From assembly GCA_964456815.1 (NCBI GenBank), contig CAYWCO010000017.1:1-15088 (forward strand): 15,088 nucleotides of DNA. The letters are read 5' to 3'. Below are positions 1 to 6,756 of this stretch, piece after piece. The stretch comes from CAVTZP01 sp964456815 (GTDB taxonomy: Bacteria; Chloroflexota; Dehalococcoidia; Dehalococcoidales; BS750m-G39). The notes under the pieces were generated by a model, which saw only the letters and a list, made by a program, of their open reading frames with translations, searched no databases and was not told the origin of the DNA. A program made the position numbers and the translations under genes. Numbering within the stretch: position 1 is the first letter of the stretch; each line of letters opens with the position of its first letter.

Positions 1-20
1 GTGGGAAAACAAGCCAATGG

Positions 21-791
21 TTACAGCTTAAGCTCCATTCCCTCATAGCCAAGGGTGATTGAACAGTCCAGTTCTTTCTCCACCGCCGCTATTTCGGCGG
101 CTATCTCCTTCTCCAGAGCCGGGCTCATGTGGACGGCTGCCACCCTGGGGAGATAGCCTTTAATTTCGCGGAAGCTGGTTAGCTCCTCCTTTAGCAGGCT
201 CGGAGTAAGGTGCCTTGCCTCAGCCGCCCCCTCCTTATATTTATCTGAGGCGGTAACCTCAATAATAAGCAGCTGGGGCGAAACATGCCGCCAGCAGCCA
301 GCTAATCCCGGGCCGGTGTCCCCGGTATGGAATAATACCTTGCCATCGGGGGAGGTGACCTGATAGCCGACGGCGGGGACGCTGTGGTTCACCGGCACCG
401 CCAGCACGCTATAGCCGTCAATCAGCTCAGCCTTAAGCGGTTCTATCGTGGTAAACCTGAGTGTTGGGTTACGCTGGGGTCGCTGGTGGAAGTTGGGGTA
501 AATCTCATCATCCAGCAGGTGGGTGGTAATAATATCATATACCACCGGGAGAGAGTAAACAGCAGTACTGGCACCGTGAAGGAAGAGGTTCATCGCCAGA
601 GGCGGGATGTCCCGGACATGGTCATAGTGCTGGTGGGTGAGGAGGACTGCCCTGATTTTTTGCTGTGCCTCAAGCGACAGGCTGGAGGTAATGGCACCGG
701 CGTCTATTACCAGAATATCGTCAATTAGCAGGCTGATGAGCTTTGTGGTTTCCGTTTCGCAGTTGTGCGCTCCCAGGAAGCGGATGTTCAT
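21..791 (-). CDS. MBL-fold metallo-hydrolase, phosphodiesterase/RNase Z-like
   Basis: A 256-residue metallo-beta-lactamase-fold hydrolase. The signature HQHYDH gives H53, H55, D57 and H58. Further likely ligands are H136 (VNHS), D158 (HTGDTGPG) and H221 near the C-terminus (AAVHMSP), a full two-metal set. The HTGDTGP and IEVTASDK stretches resemble class II cyclic-nucleotide phosphodiesterase and RNase Z-like branches more than lactamases or glyoxalases. There is no signal peptide, so it is probably cytoplasmic. It is the last gene of the corA-yhhQ operon, 15 bases after yhhQ; the ATG follows a loose AAAAGG site. Fold and metal site are clear; the substrate (cyclic nucleotide, RNA or another phosphodiester) cannot be told from sequence. 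Confidence 0.88.
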   Translation of the reverse strand: MNIRFLGAHNCETETTKLISLLIDDILVIDAGAITSSLSLEAQQKIRAVLLTHQHYDHVRDIPPLAMNLFLHGASTAVYSLPVVYDIITTHLLDDEIYPNFHQRPQRNPTLRFTTIEPLKAELIDGYSVLAVPVNHSVPAVGYQVTSPDGKVLFHTGDTGPGLAGCWRHVSPQLLIIEVTASDKYKEGAAEARHLTPSLLKEELTSFREIKGYLPRVAAVHMSPALEKEIAAEIAAVEKELDCSITLGYEGMELKL

Positions 792-806
792 TGCCTTAAC
801 CTTTTC

Positions 807-1472
807 CTAAACTGAGATAAGGAAGGGGTTAAACCTTGTCTTATCGTCATAGGTATCAACCTTCTCTTTTTTCTTTAGGTAGTTCACTGCGGCGTAGGTG
901 GCTGGGGTGGCAATGGCTTCAAAAAGGACCTTTGCCAGCCAGTGATACAGGATTATTATGGGCACAAAGAAAGGGGCACCGAAGTAGGCACCGGTAATAA
1001 ATATTACGGTATCCAGTCCCTGCCCGATTATAGTAGAGCTGATAGTCCGGCTCCATAGCCAGCGCCCCCGCGTCAGAATTTTCATCCTTGCCAGGACAAA
1101 GGAATTGGCGAACTCCCCGACCAGGTAGCCGCTGAGGGAAGCGGCAAGCAGCCTTGGTGTATAGCCCAGGATGCTCTCATAGGCTTCCTGCCATTCCCAG
1201 CCGGGTGCCGGTGGCAGGAGTTGCCCTATCCAGGCGATGAGGACGAAGAGCAGGTTGCAGGCAAATCCTAGCCAGATAACCCTCCTCGCCCAGCGGTAGC
1301 CGTAGACCTCGGTAAGAATATCGCCGATAATATAGCTCAAGGGGAAGAGAACTACGGCGGCGGGAAGGATAACGAAGCCAAAGCTGGACATCTTTACCCC
1401 AACGATATTGGCTGTGATCAGGCAGGTGATAAAAAGGGCGGTGATAATGACAAAGCGGTGCGAGATTTTCAT
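807..1472 (-). CDS. yhhQ: queuosine precursor transporter (YhhQ/VUT family)
   Basis: A 221-residue integral membrane protein of the VUT/YhhQ family, which in E. coli takes up queuosine precursors (preQ0/preQ1) for tRNA modification. Family hallmarks are seen: the GDILTEVYGYRWARR block at about residues 50-64, the SGYLVGEFANSF block near 115-126 and SRTISSTIIGQGLDT near 141-155, separated by about six hydrophobic helices. Length is normal for the family. It starts 2 bases after the corA stop, so translation is probably coupled to corA; a separate ribosome site is weak. The C-terminal tail after LKKKEK is hydrophilic and cytoplasmic by the positive-inside rule. Family assignment is firm; the transported molecule is taken from the family. 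Confidence 0.9.
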   Translation of the reverse strand: MKISHRFVIITALFITCLITANIVGVKMSSFGFVILPAAVVLFPLSYIIGDILTEVYGYRWARRVIWLGFACNLLFVLIAWIGQLLPPAPGWEWQEAYESILGYTPRLLAASLSGYLVGEFANSFVLARMKILTRGRWLWSRTISSTIIGQGLDTVIFITGAYFGAPFFVPIIILYHWLAKVLFEAIATPATYAAVNYLKKKEKVDTYDDKTRFNPFLISV

Positions 1473-1474
1473 CT

Positions 1475-2464
1475 CTAAATCCAGTGCTTATGACGGAAGA
1501 AGTAGAGCATGCCTCCGGCAACCAGAATCATGGCTAGCAGCAGTAAGAGAAAGGTCTGGAAGCTGCCGATGTTCAGCCCGCCGGGTAAAGTTACGTTCAT
1601 CCCGTAAATGCTGGAAATCACCACGAAGGGCAATATAATGGCGGAGAAAATGGTCAGGACACGTATGATACGGTTGATACGCTCCGTGCTTAAAACATAA
1701 TCAGAGTCCTTGTATACCTCGATGACCTCTTTGCACTCTTCCAGGGTATCCCAGATCTTGGTGAGATGGTCTAGCATATCTCCAAAGAGGTCGCTCATAT
1801 TCCTGGTAGTAAACTTCTTTAGCTTAGCCTCCAGCTCAGCAATAACCGCGCGTAGCGGCCAGATGATGCGCCGTTGGGCGATAATATCCCGCCGTGCTAT
1901 GGCTAGCTCATGAGTAGCTTCGACAGTCTGATCAAAGACCTTGTCCTCCAGACTGTCCATCTGGCTCAGGATTTTATCCATGATAGGAAAGCAGTAGTCA
2001 ACCAGGAGGTCAATGATGCGGTAGGCAAGTAAGGCGGAGCCCCTGCTCATAGCCTTCTGGCGCATAGCCGCACTGTCCCGGCACACTTCAAAAAACTTGA
2101 CCAGCGGCGTGAGTTCGCCGGCATGGACAGTGACCACATATTTTCTAGCGATGAACATGGCGACCTGACTCGGTCGGGCTATCTGGACATCCTTGTGCCA
2201 CTTGGGGAAGTGGAGGACCACGAAGAGGTAATCTTTATATTCGTCAATCTTGGGACGCTGCCTGCGGCTGAGGCAGTCATCCAGGTCTAGCTGGTTAAAG
2301 TGGTAATTCTGGGCTAGATAGTCCGTCTCCATTATTGTTGGCTGCTCAACATTAACCCAGGTCAGGTCCTTGAAGGTAACCATCTCAATATTGAGCTGAC
2401 CTTCCTCCGCTGCCACTTCTTGAGCCGCCACTTTTTTTTCTTTTTTCGTCCTCGGGATGGCCAT
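1475..2464 (-). CDS. corA: CorA-family magnesium/divalent cation transporter
   Basis: A 329-residue CorA-type Mg2+ (or Co2+) channel. The soluble N-terminal alpha/beta domain (about residues 25-250) is followed by the diagnostic YGMN at 287-290, between two C-terminal membrane helices (about 268-286 and 300-322), and a basic/aromatic tail ending KHWI. The stalk-helix region around MDKILSQMDSLEDKVF is typical. The first 20 residues are a Lys/Glu/Ala-rich extension encoded partly by A-runs. The ATG is preceded by GGAGAT at good spacing. It heads a minus-strand operon with yhhQ and the MBL hydrolase. I saw no convincing promoter in its 88-base upstream gap. The family is certain; Mg2+ as main ion is inferred from the family. 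Confidence 0.93.
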   Translation of the reverse strand: MAIPRTKKEKKVAAQEVAAEEGQLNIEMVTFKDLTWVNVEQPTIMETDYLAQNYHFNQLDLDDCLSRRQRPKIDEYKDYLFVVLHFPKWHKDVQIARPSQVAMFIARKYVVTVHAGELTPLVKFFEVCRDSAAMRQKAMSRGSALLAYRIIDLLVDYCFPIMDKILSQMDSLEDKVFDQTVEATHELAIARRDIIAQRRIIWPLRAVIAELEAKLKKFTTRNMSDLFGDMLDHLTKIWDTLEECKEVIEVYKDSDYVLSTERINRIIRVLTIFSAIILPFVVISSIYGMNVTLPGGLNIGSFQTFLLLLLAMILVAGGMLYFFRHKHWI

Positions 2465-2511
2465 GGATTATCTCCCGAAATCTGTTATCGAGCCTTATTT
2501 TACCATAATAA

Positions 2512-2540
2512 TTGCTAAATAACACCCTGTCTGATATATT
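2512..2540 (+). promoter_or_regulatory. candidate sigma-70 promoter for the Cys4 mini-protein
   Basis: TTGCTA (2512-2517), 17 bases, TATATT (2535-2540). The -10 box matches consensus at 5 of 6 positions and the -35 box at 4 of 6. The predicted start of transcription, near 2546-2548, lies only about 5-7 bases before the ATG at 2553. This fits the absence of a ribosome binding site there. Confidence 0.45.
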
Positions 2541-2552
2541 ATGACAAAATAA

Positions 2553-2726
2553 ATGAAGGCTAGAAAGCCCCCCTGGGGTTACAACTTTAGGCTTGTAATT
2601 AAGAAGGCGCTGGGGATGAATATCTTCCTCTGCGACAAGTGCAAGTGGAACTGGCGTAGCTCATGCCACAACCCGGAGCGCCCCAATGCTACCTGGTGCC
2701 CGGATTATGAAAAACGGGGGAAATAG
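2553..2726 (+). CDS. 57-residue Cys4 zinc-ribbon-like mini-protein
   Basis: A short gene read directly from the sequence: 57 codons from ATG 2553 to TAG 2724. The N-terminal third is basic and hydrophobic (MKARKPPWGY, LVIKKAL). The C-terminal half holds C27-x2-C30, C38 (followed by H39) and C49 in the context CDKCKWNW, NPERPNATWCPDY, a spacing fit for one bound zinc. The organised cysteines, the Pro/Arg/Asn block and a sensible C-terminus argue for a real protein. From memory, similar ERPNAT-CPD mini-proteins occur in Dehalococcoidia; I cannot check this here. An in-frame stop at 2550 fixes the start at or after 2553; M22 is an alternative start. It stands alone, divergent from corA and ending 2 bases from the thiolase stop. 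Function unknown; a small nucleic-acid-binding or accessory role is a guess. Confidence 0.7.
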   Translation: MKARKPPWGYNFRLVIKKALGMNIFLCDKCKWNWRSSCHNPERPNATWCPDYEKRGK

Positions 2727-2728
2727 CC

Positions 2729-4003
2729 CTACTTTCTCTCCAAGATAGTCGCCATTCCCTGACCGCCGCCGATGCACAGCGTTGCCAGGCCAAGTTTATA
2801 GTTTTGGCGCATCATTTCATGGATGAGGGTAACTATAATCCTGGCTCCGGTGCAGCCTATAGGGTGTCCCAGCGAGATTCCGCTACCATGAGCATTCGCC
2901 TTCTCGTAGTCAAGGCCAAGCTCTTTCATTACGCCTATTGCCTGGGAGGCAAAGGCTTCGTTTAGTTCAACATAGTCTACATCCTTGAGGGTGAGCCCAG
3001 CCAGCTTTAGCGCCTTATTGGTCGCCGGGACCGCCCCCAGTCCCATATATGCCGGGTCAACGCCACCGGAGGCGTAAGACCTAATAGTTGCCAGCGGCTC
3101 CAGCCCTAGCTCACCTGCCTTTTCCGCCGACATTATCACCAGTGCCGCCGCAGCATCGGTTATCCCTGAGGCATTACCTGCGGTTACCGCCCCGTCCTTT
3201 TTAAATACCGTCGGTAGTTTGGCTAAAGTCTCCATGGAGGTCTCCCTGGGGTGCTCATCGGTGTCAAACGATTTAGTCTCTCTTTTCTCCCTGACCTCAA
3301 CGGGGACTATCTCCTGCTTGAATATGCCGTCTTTTATCGCCGCCAGCGCCCGCTGGTTGCTCATCAGGGCGAGCCTGTCCTGCTCCTCCCTGGTTATGCC
3401 GTACTTCTCGGCGATATTTTCTGATGTTAGCCCCATATGGTAGTTATAGAATATCTCCCACAAGCCGTCGTGGACCATGCCATCAACCAGCTCGGTGTTG
3501 AACATCCTGGCTCCCCATCTGGCAGCAGGCAGGTAATAAGGGACGGCGCTCATATTCTCTATACCACCGGCAACAATAATTTCGGCATCGCCCCCCTTTA
3601 TCGCCTGCGCCGCCAGGGCTACCGCCTTCATCCCCGAGGCGCAAATCTTGTTTACGGTATAGGCGTTGGTCTCCTTGGGGATGCCGGCGTATATCATTGC
3701 CTGACGGGCGGTGTTTTGCCCCTGACCTGCCTGGAGAACATTGCCCATTATAACCTCGTCTATCCTTACCTCTTTTAGCGAGTCGTCCCAGTCATAGTAT
3801 TTCTTCTCCAGCTCAATCAAGCCTTCATCTTTAAATACCTGGGGGGCATACTCCTCGGCGTCTGCTTTCGGTCGCAGCCCCGCCCTCTTCAGTGCCTCCT
3901 TGATGACAATGCTCCCCAGTTTCACTACCGGAATGTCGCGCAGTGCTCCTCCATAATTACCTATTGCCGTTCTTACCCCACTGACGATTACCACATCAGC
4001 CAT
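2729..4003 (-). CDS. acetyl-CoA C-acetyltransferase (thiolase)
   Basis: A 424-residue thiolase that reversibly cleaves acetoacetyl-CoA (or a longer 3-ketoacyl-CoA) to acetyl-CoA. The nucleophile is C121 in NKICASGMKAV; NEAF is at 348-351, H380 is in GHPIGCTGAR, and the second catalytic cysteine is C410 in CIGGGQG. All catalytic parts are present. The protein is about 30 residues longer than a typical 390-395-residue biosynthetic thiolase, because an extra charged and aromatic stretch (about 45-78) precedes the conserved DEVIMGNVLQAG block. The ATG follows a perfect AGGAGG at 6 bases. It is the last gene of the hydratase-dehydrogenase-thiolase operon, 26 bases after hbd. Its job here is probably the end step for acetoacetyl-CoA; chain-length preference is not visible. 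Confidence 0.93.
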   Translation of the reverse strand: MADVVIVSGVRTAIGNYGGALRDIPVVKLGSIVIKEALKRAGLRPKADAEEYAPQVFKDEGLIELEKKYYDWDDSLKEVRIDEVIMGNVLQAGQGQNTARQAMIYAGIPKETNAYTVNKICASGMKAVALAAQAIKGGDAEIIVAGGIENMSAVPYYLPAARWGARMFNTELVDGMVHDGLWEIFYNYHMGLTSENIAEKYGITREEQDRLALMSNQRALAAIKDGIFKQEIVPVEVREKRETKSFDTDEHPRETSMETLAKLPTVFKKDGAVTAGNASGITDAAAALVIMSAEKAGELGLEPLATIRSYASGGVDPAYMGLGAVPATNKALKLAGLTLKDVDYVELNEAFASQAIGVMKELGLDYEKANAHGSGISLGHPIGCTGARIIVTLIHEMMRQNYKLGLATLCIGGGQGMATILERK

Positions 4004-4029
4004 GAAAAATCCTCCTTTTCTAAAGCAGG

Positions 4030-4881
4030 CTACTTATAATCGTAGAACCCCTTACCTGTCTTGCGCCCAAGCCAGCCGGCGGCAACCATCTTGTCCACCA
4101 GTGTCGGCGTAATATACCTCGGGTCCTTAAGCTGTTCATATAAAGCATCGGAGACAAACTTGACCACGTCTATCCCGACCATGTCGGAAAGGGTGAGCGG
4201 ACCCATGGGGTAATTTAAGCCCAGTTTTATGGCGTTATCGATATCCTCCCGGCTGGCAACACCCTCCTCGTAGAGGCGGATGCAGTGGAGGAGGAAGGGT
4301 ATCCAGAGCCGGTTGACGATAAAGCCCGGCGCATCCTGAGCAATAACCGTGGTCTTGCCCAGAGCTTCGCCGAATTTTTTGCTTGCCTCAACAGTCTCAT
4401 CGCTGGTGGTGATGGTCTTCACCATTTCCAGTAGTTTCATAACCGGCGCCGGGTTGAAGAAGTGCAGTCCCAAAACTTTGTCCGGCCTCTTGGTTGCCAT
4501 TGCCATCTCAATGATAGACAGGCAGGAGGTGTTGGTACCAAGGATGGCATGCTTGGGACAGATTCCATCCAACTCGGCAAATATCTTCTTCTTCAAGTCC
4601 AGGTTCTCAATGACGGCTTCAATCATCAGGTCGCAGTCGGAGAAGTCCTTGGTACTGGTTGTGCCCTTGATGCGGCTTAGGGTGGCATCCTTGTCCTGCT
4701 GGGAGAGCTTTTCCTTCTCCACCAGTCTGGTTAGAGTTTTTTCAATTGATGCCAGCCCCTTATTCAGAAGCTCGTCGTTTATTTCCGATGCCACCACCTG
4801 ATAACCTGATTGAGCGCAGACCTGAACGATGCCAGCGCCCATGGCTCCACAGCCAACTACGCCGACCTTCTTGATTTCCAT
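4030..4881 (-). CDS. hbd: 3-hydroxybutyryl-CoA dehydrogenase
   Basis: A 283-residue NAD(P)-dependent L-3-hydroxyacyl-CoA dehydrogenase of the short, single-function type found in butyrate metabolism. The Rossmann motif GCGAMG is at 10-15. Catalytic residues match the family: S119 in NTSCLS, H140 in GLHFFNPAPVMKLLE, E152 and N190 in PGFIVNR. The C-terminal dimerisation domain ends in GRKTGKGFYDY. Length and motifs fit Clostridium-type Hbd closely. The start is set by GGGAGG, 5-6 bases before the ATG. It lies 17 bases after the hydratase and 26 before the thiolase, giving a compact unit that interconverts crotonyl-CoA, 3-hydroxybutyryl-CoA and acetoacetyl-CoA. Direction (oxidation or butyrate formation) cannot be decided from sequence. 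Confidence 0.92.
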   Translation of the reverse strand: MEIKKVGVVGCGAMGAGIVQVCAQSGYQVVASEINDELLNKGLASIEKTLTRLVEKEKLSQQDKDATLSRIKGTTSTKDFSDCDLMIEAVIENLDLKKKIFAELDGICPKHAILGTNTSCLSIIEMAMATKRPDKVLGLHFFNPAPVMKLLEMVKTITTSDETVEASKKFGEALGKTTVIAQDAPGFIVNRLWIPFLLHCIRLYEEGVASREDIDNAIKLGLNYPMGPLTLSDMVGIDVVKFVSDALYEQLKDPRYITPTLVDKMVAAGWLGRKTGKGFYDYK

Positions 4882-4898
4882 TAGTGCTCCTCCCTATA

Positions 4899-5669
4899 TT
4901 ATTTTGCCTTATAGTCAGGCTTTCTCTTTTCCACAAAAGCCGTGGTTCCTTCGGTAAAGTCCTCAGTGCTCATAAGGTAGCCTATTAAAGAATTCTCCAG
5001 CCTTAAGCCGTCTTCCAGGCTCATGCCGTAACCCCTGACCATAGCCTCTTTAGCCGCTCTAACCGCCAGTGGTGCCGCCTGGCAGATAACCTGAGCCCAT
5101 TCCTTAGCCGTAGTCATAACCTCAGCCTGAGGCACAACCTTGTTGACCAAGCCGATGCGGTATGCTTCCTGGGCATCTATCACCCTTCCCATAAGCAGTA
5201 TCTCAGCCGCTTTACACCAGGGCACCATTCGGGGCAGTCTCTGTGTTCCTCCCCACCCCGGCATCAGACCTAGGTTTACCTCGGGCGTGCCCAGACGTGC
5301 GTTCTCCGAGGCGATTCTTATATCACAAGCCAGAGCTAACTCCAGCCCACCACCAGCTGCCAGTCCATTTATGGCGGCAATGAGTGGCTTCCATAGCTCA
5401 AACCCGCGCATTATGGTCGGTGGAAACGCCCACGGGTCCTGGCGATGTTCCTTCATAAAGGGCAGGGTATCCTTGATATCGGCGCCGCCGCAGAAAGCCT
5501 TCTCCCCGGTACCGGTGATGATACCAACCCACAGCCCAGGGTCATCCCTGAATTCTGACATCGCCTGGTGAAGCTCCTGCGCCACCTCTATATTCAGGGC
5601 ATTCATTGCCTCGGGGCGATTAATGGTAAAGATGGCGATTCTGCCGTCCTTCTCGTAGTCAACAGCCAT
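4899..5669 (-). CDS. enoyl-CoA hydratase (crotonase family)
   Basis: A 256-residue crotonase-fold enzyme, likely hydrating crotonyl-CoA or other short 2-enoyl-CoAs. The oxyanion-hole segments are FCGGADIKD (59-67) and the GLAAGGGLELALACD block (102-116). Both catalytic glutamates of true hydratases are present: E110 in GGGLEL and E130 in GTPEVNLGL, followed by MPGWGGTQRL. Retention of both glutamates favours hydratase over isomerase or ring hydrolase members. The ATG follows TAGGAGG at 6 bases. It is the first gene of the minus-strand operon, behind a promoter at 5732-5761, and lies divergent from the SDR gene. Exact chain length is not visible. Confidence 0.9.
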   Translation of the reverse strand: MAVDYEKDGRIAIFTINRPEAMNALNIEVAQELHQAMSEFRDDPGLWVGIITGTGEKAFCGGADIKDTLPFMKEHRQDPWAFPPTIMRGFELWKPLIAAINGLAAGGGLELALACDIRIASENARLGTPEVNLGLMPGWGGTQRLPRMVPWCKAAEILLMGRVIDAQEAYRIGLVNKVVPQAEVMTTAKEWAQVICQAAPLAVRAAKEAMVRGYGMSLEDGLRLENSLIGYLMSTEDFTEGTTAFVEKRKPDYKAK

Positions 5670-5731
5670 AATAGACCTCCTAAGTAAATTTGAGGATTAA
5701 CACTCGGCTCAAAAGAGGAATAACCTTGTGG

Positions 5732-5761
5732 ATTTTAACAGAGGGCTTGTGTTAGCGTCAA
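5732..5761 (-). promoter_or_regulatory. candidate sigma-70 promoter for the hydratase-hbd-thiolase operon
   Basis: Read on the minus strand: TTGACG (5756-5761), 18 bases, TAAAAT (5732-5737), or TTAAAA with 17 bases. Each box matches consensus at 5 of 6 positions (TTGACG, TAAAAT). It points into the hydratase gene with a leader of about 55 bases, and lies back to back with the plus-strand promoter at 5783. Confidence 0.55.
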
Positions 5762-5782
5762 GGCAGGGTTGCTAATCTCCAC

Positions 5783-5810
5783 TTGACAGGGGGGAAGCAA
5801 ATAATACAAT
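5783..5810 (+). promoter_or_regulatory. strong sigma-70 promoter for the SDR-cyclase-cupin-dehydrogenase-BKACE unit
   Basis: Consensus TTGACA (5783-5788), 16 bases, TACAAT (5805-5810), which matches the -10 consensus at 5 of 6. Transcription would start near 5817, leaving a leader of about 135 bases before the SDR start at 5952. Only 21 bases separate its -35 box from that of the divergent promoter, so a single bound regulator could control both. A weaker second candidate, TTGCAG with TAAGAT (5871-5899), lies nearer the gene. Confidence 0.6.
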
Positions 5811-5863
5811 ATTCTTTCGGGTGTGCTAAAAATAGCCAGCCTTTGAACGCTGCCCGGGTCGGT

Positions 5864-5913
5864 CAATAGATTGCAGGATAGGCAAAAGTGGTATAAGATA
5901 GCCAATAGTTGCA
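5864..5913 (+). repeat. short direct repeat in the SDR leader
   Basis: CAATAGATTGCA (5864-5875) recurs as CAATAGTTGCA (5903-5913), identical but for one missing A, with starts 39 bases apart. It lies downstream of the strong promoter and upstream of the SDR ribosome site. A pair of operator half-sites is possible; chance is not excluded. Confidence 0.3.
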
Positions 5914-5951
5914 ATCAATAAGTAGAGTAAATTCTGGAAAAGGAGTTAAAT

Positions 5952-6716
5952 ATGGCTGATTTATTTGATTTGACGGGCAAGGTTGCTTTAGTGGTTGGTG
6001 GTGCCGGCGGGATTGGTCGCGCTCTGGCTCTGGGATTAGCTGATTGCGGCGCGGATGTTATTGTGGCAAGCCGTAAACTGGAGCATCTCGAGCCGGTAGC
6101 CAAGGAGATAAAAGCCAAGGGCAGAAAAGCACTGGCGGTCACCGTAGACGTGGTTCAGGAGCAATCGGTGGCGGATATGGTAGATAGTATCCTGAAGGAA
6201 TTCCCCCGAATTGACATTCTGGTAAACGCTCACGGCCTGGCGATTCGCAAGCCTGCCGACAGTTTCCCAATTGATGAATGGCAGCAGGTAATGGATATCA
6301 ACGCTCGTGGGACTTTCCTCTGTTGTCAGGCGGTTGGGCGGGTGATGATAAAACAAAAGAGCGGCAAGATTATAAACCTGTCATCGGTGAGGGGTAGATA
6401 TGGCCTCCCTGCAGACTACGCGGCTTATTGCCCGAGCAAGGGAGCGGTGGATACCCTGACACGTACCCTTGCCTGCGAGTGGGCTAAGTATAATGTGCTG
6501 GTAAATGCGGTTGCTCCCACTATCGTGGAGACTGACCTTACCCGCCCCGCCTTAGCCGACCCCGAGTATGCCAAGAGGATGAAGTCTCGTATCCCTCTTG
6601 GCCGCTGGGCAATGCCAGAGGATATAGTCGGGGCTACCATATTTTTTGCCTCAAAGGCATCGGATTTCGTCACCGGGCAGGTCCTCTACATTGACGGTGG
6701 TGTAACCACCTGGTAA
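5952..6716 (+). CDS. SDR-family NAD(P)-dependent oxidoreductase (candidate cyclic-ketone/phloroglucinol-type reductase)
   Basis: A 254-residue classical short-chain dehydrogenase/reductase. The cofactor loop is GGAGGIG (16-22), a glycine-rich version of TGxxxGIG. NAHG at 92-95 replaces the usual NNAG. Catalytic residues are N117, Ser144/145, Y159 and K163 (YCPSK); the C-terminus has the usual GQVLYIDGG. S40-R41 after the second strand (VASRK) suggests NADPH preference. The ATG follows AAGGAG at 6 bases. It is the first gene of the catabolic unit, 40 bases before the cyclase-family gene. By position it fits the reductive step that turns a polyhydroxylated ring or 1,3-diketone into the substrate of the next enzyme, as phloroglucinol reductase (also an SDR) does. 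The fold is certain; the substrate is inferred from context alone, and a sugar-acid or 3-oxoacyl reductase role is not excluded. Confidence 0.88.
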   Translation: MADLFDLTGKVALVVGGAGGIGRALALGLADCGADVIVASRKLEHLEPVAKEIKAKGRKALAVTVDVVQEQSVADMVDSILKEFPRIDILVNAHGLAIRKPADSFPIDEWQQVMDINARGTFLCCQAVGRVMIKQKSGKIINLSSVRGRYGLPADYAAYCPSKGAVDTLTRTLACEWAKYNVLVNAVAPTIVETDLTRPALADPEYAKRMKSRIPLGRWAMPEDIVGATIFFASKASDFVTGQVLYIDGGVTTW

Positions 6717-6756
6717 TAGTATGTTAAGCAGTTAAAACTTCAAGGAGGTGTTTATT

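Noticed and set aside
384..728. 114-codon plus-strand open frame opposite the MBL hydrolase
   Set aside because: The minus strand has a complete metal-binding motif set; the plus frame shows no domain and no ribosome site.
2429..2450. Programmed frameshift in the A-rich start of corA
   Set aside because: A-runs encode KKEKK, but the reading frame is open through a full-length CorA and no alternative frame continues usefully.
6748..6756. GTG 6748 as start of the cyclase-family gene
   Set aside because: This GTG overlaps the AAGGAGG ribosome site itself; ATG 6757 lies 8 bases after it and fits better.
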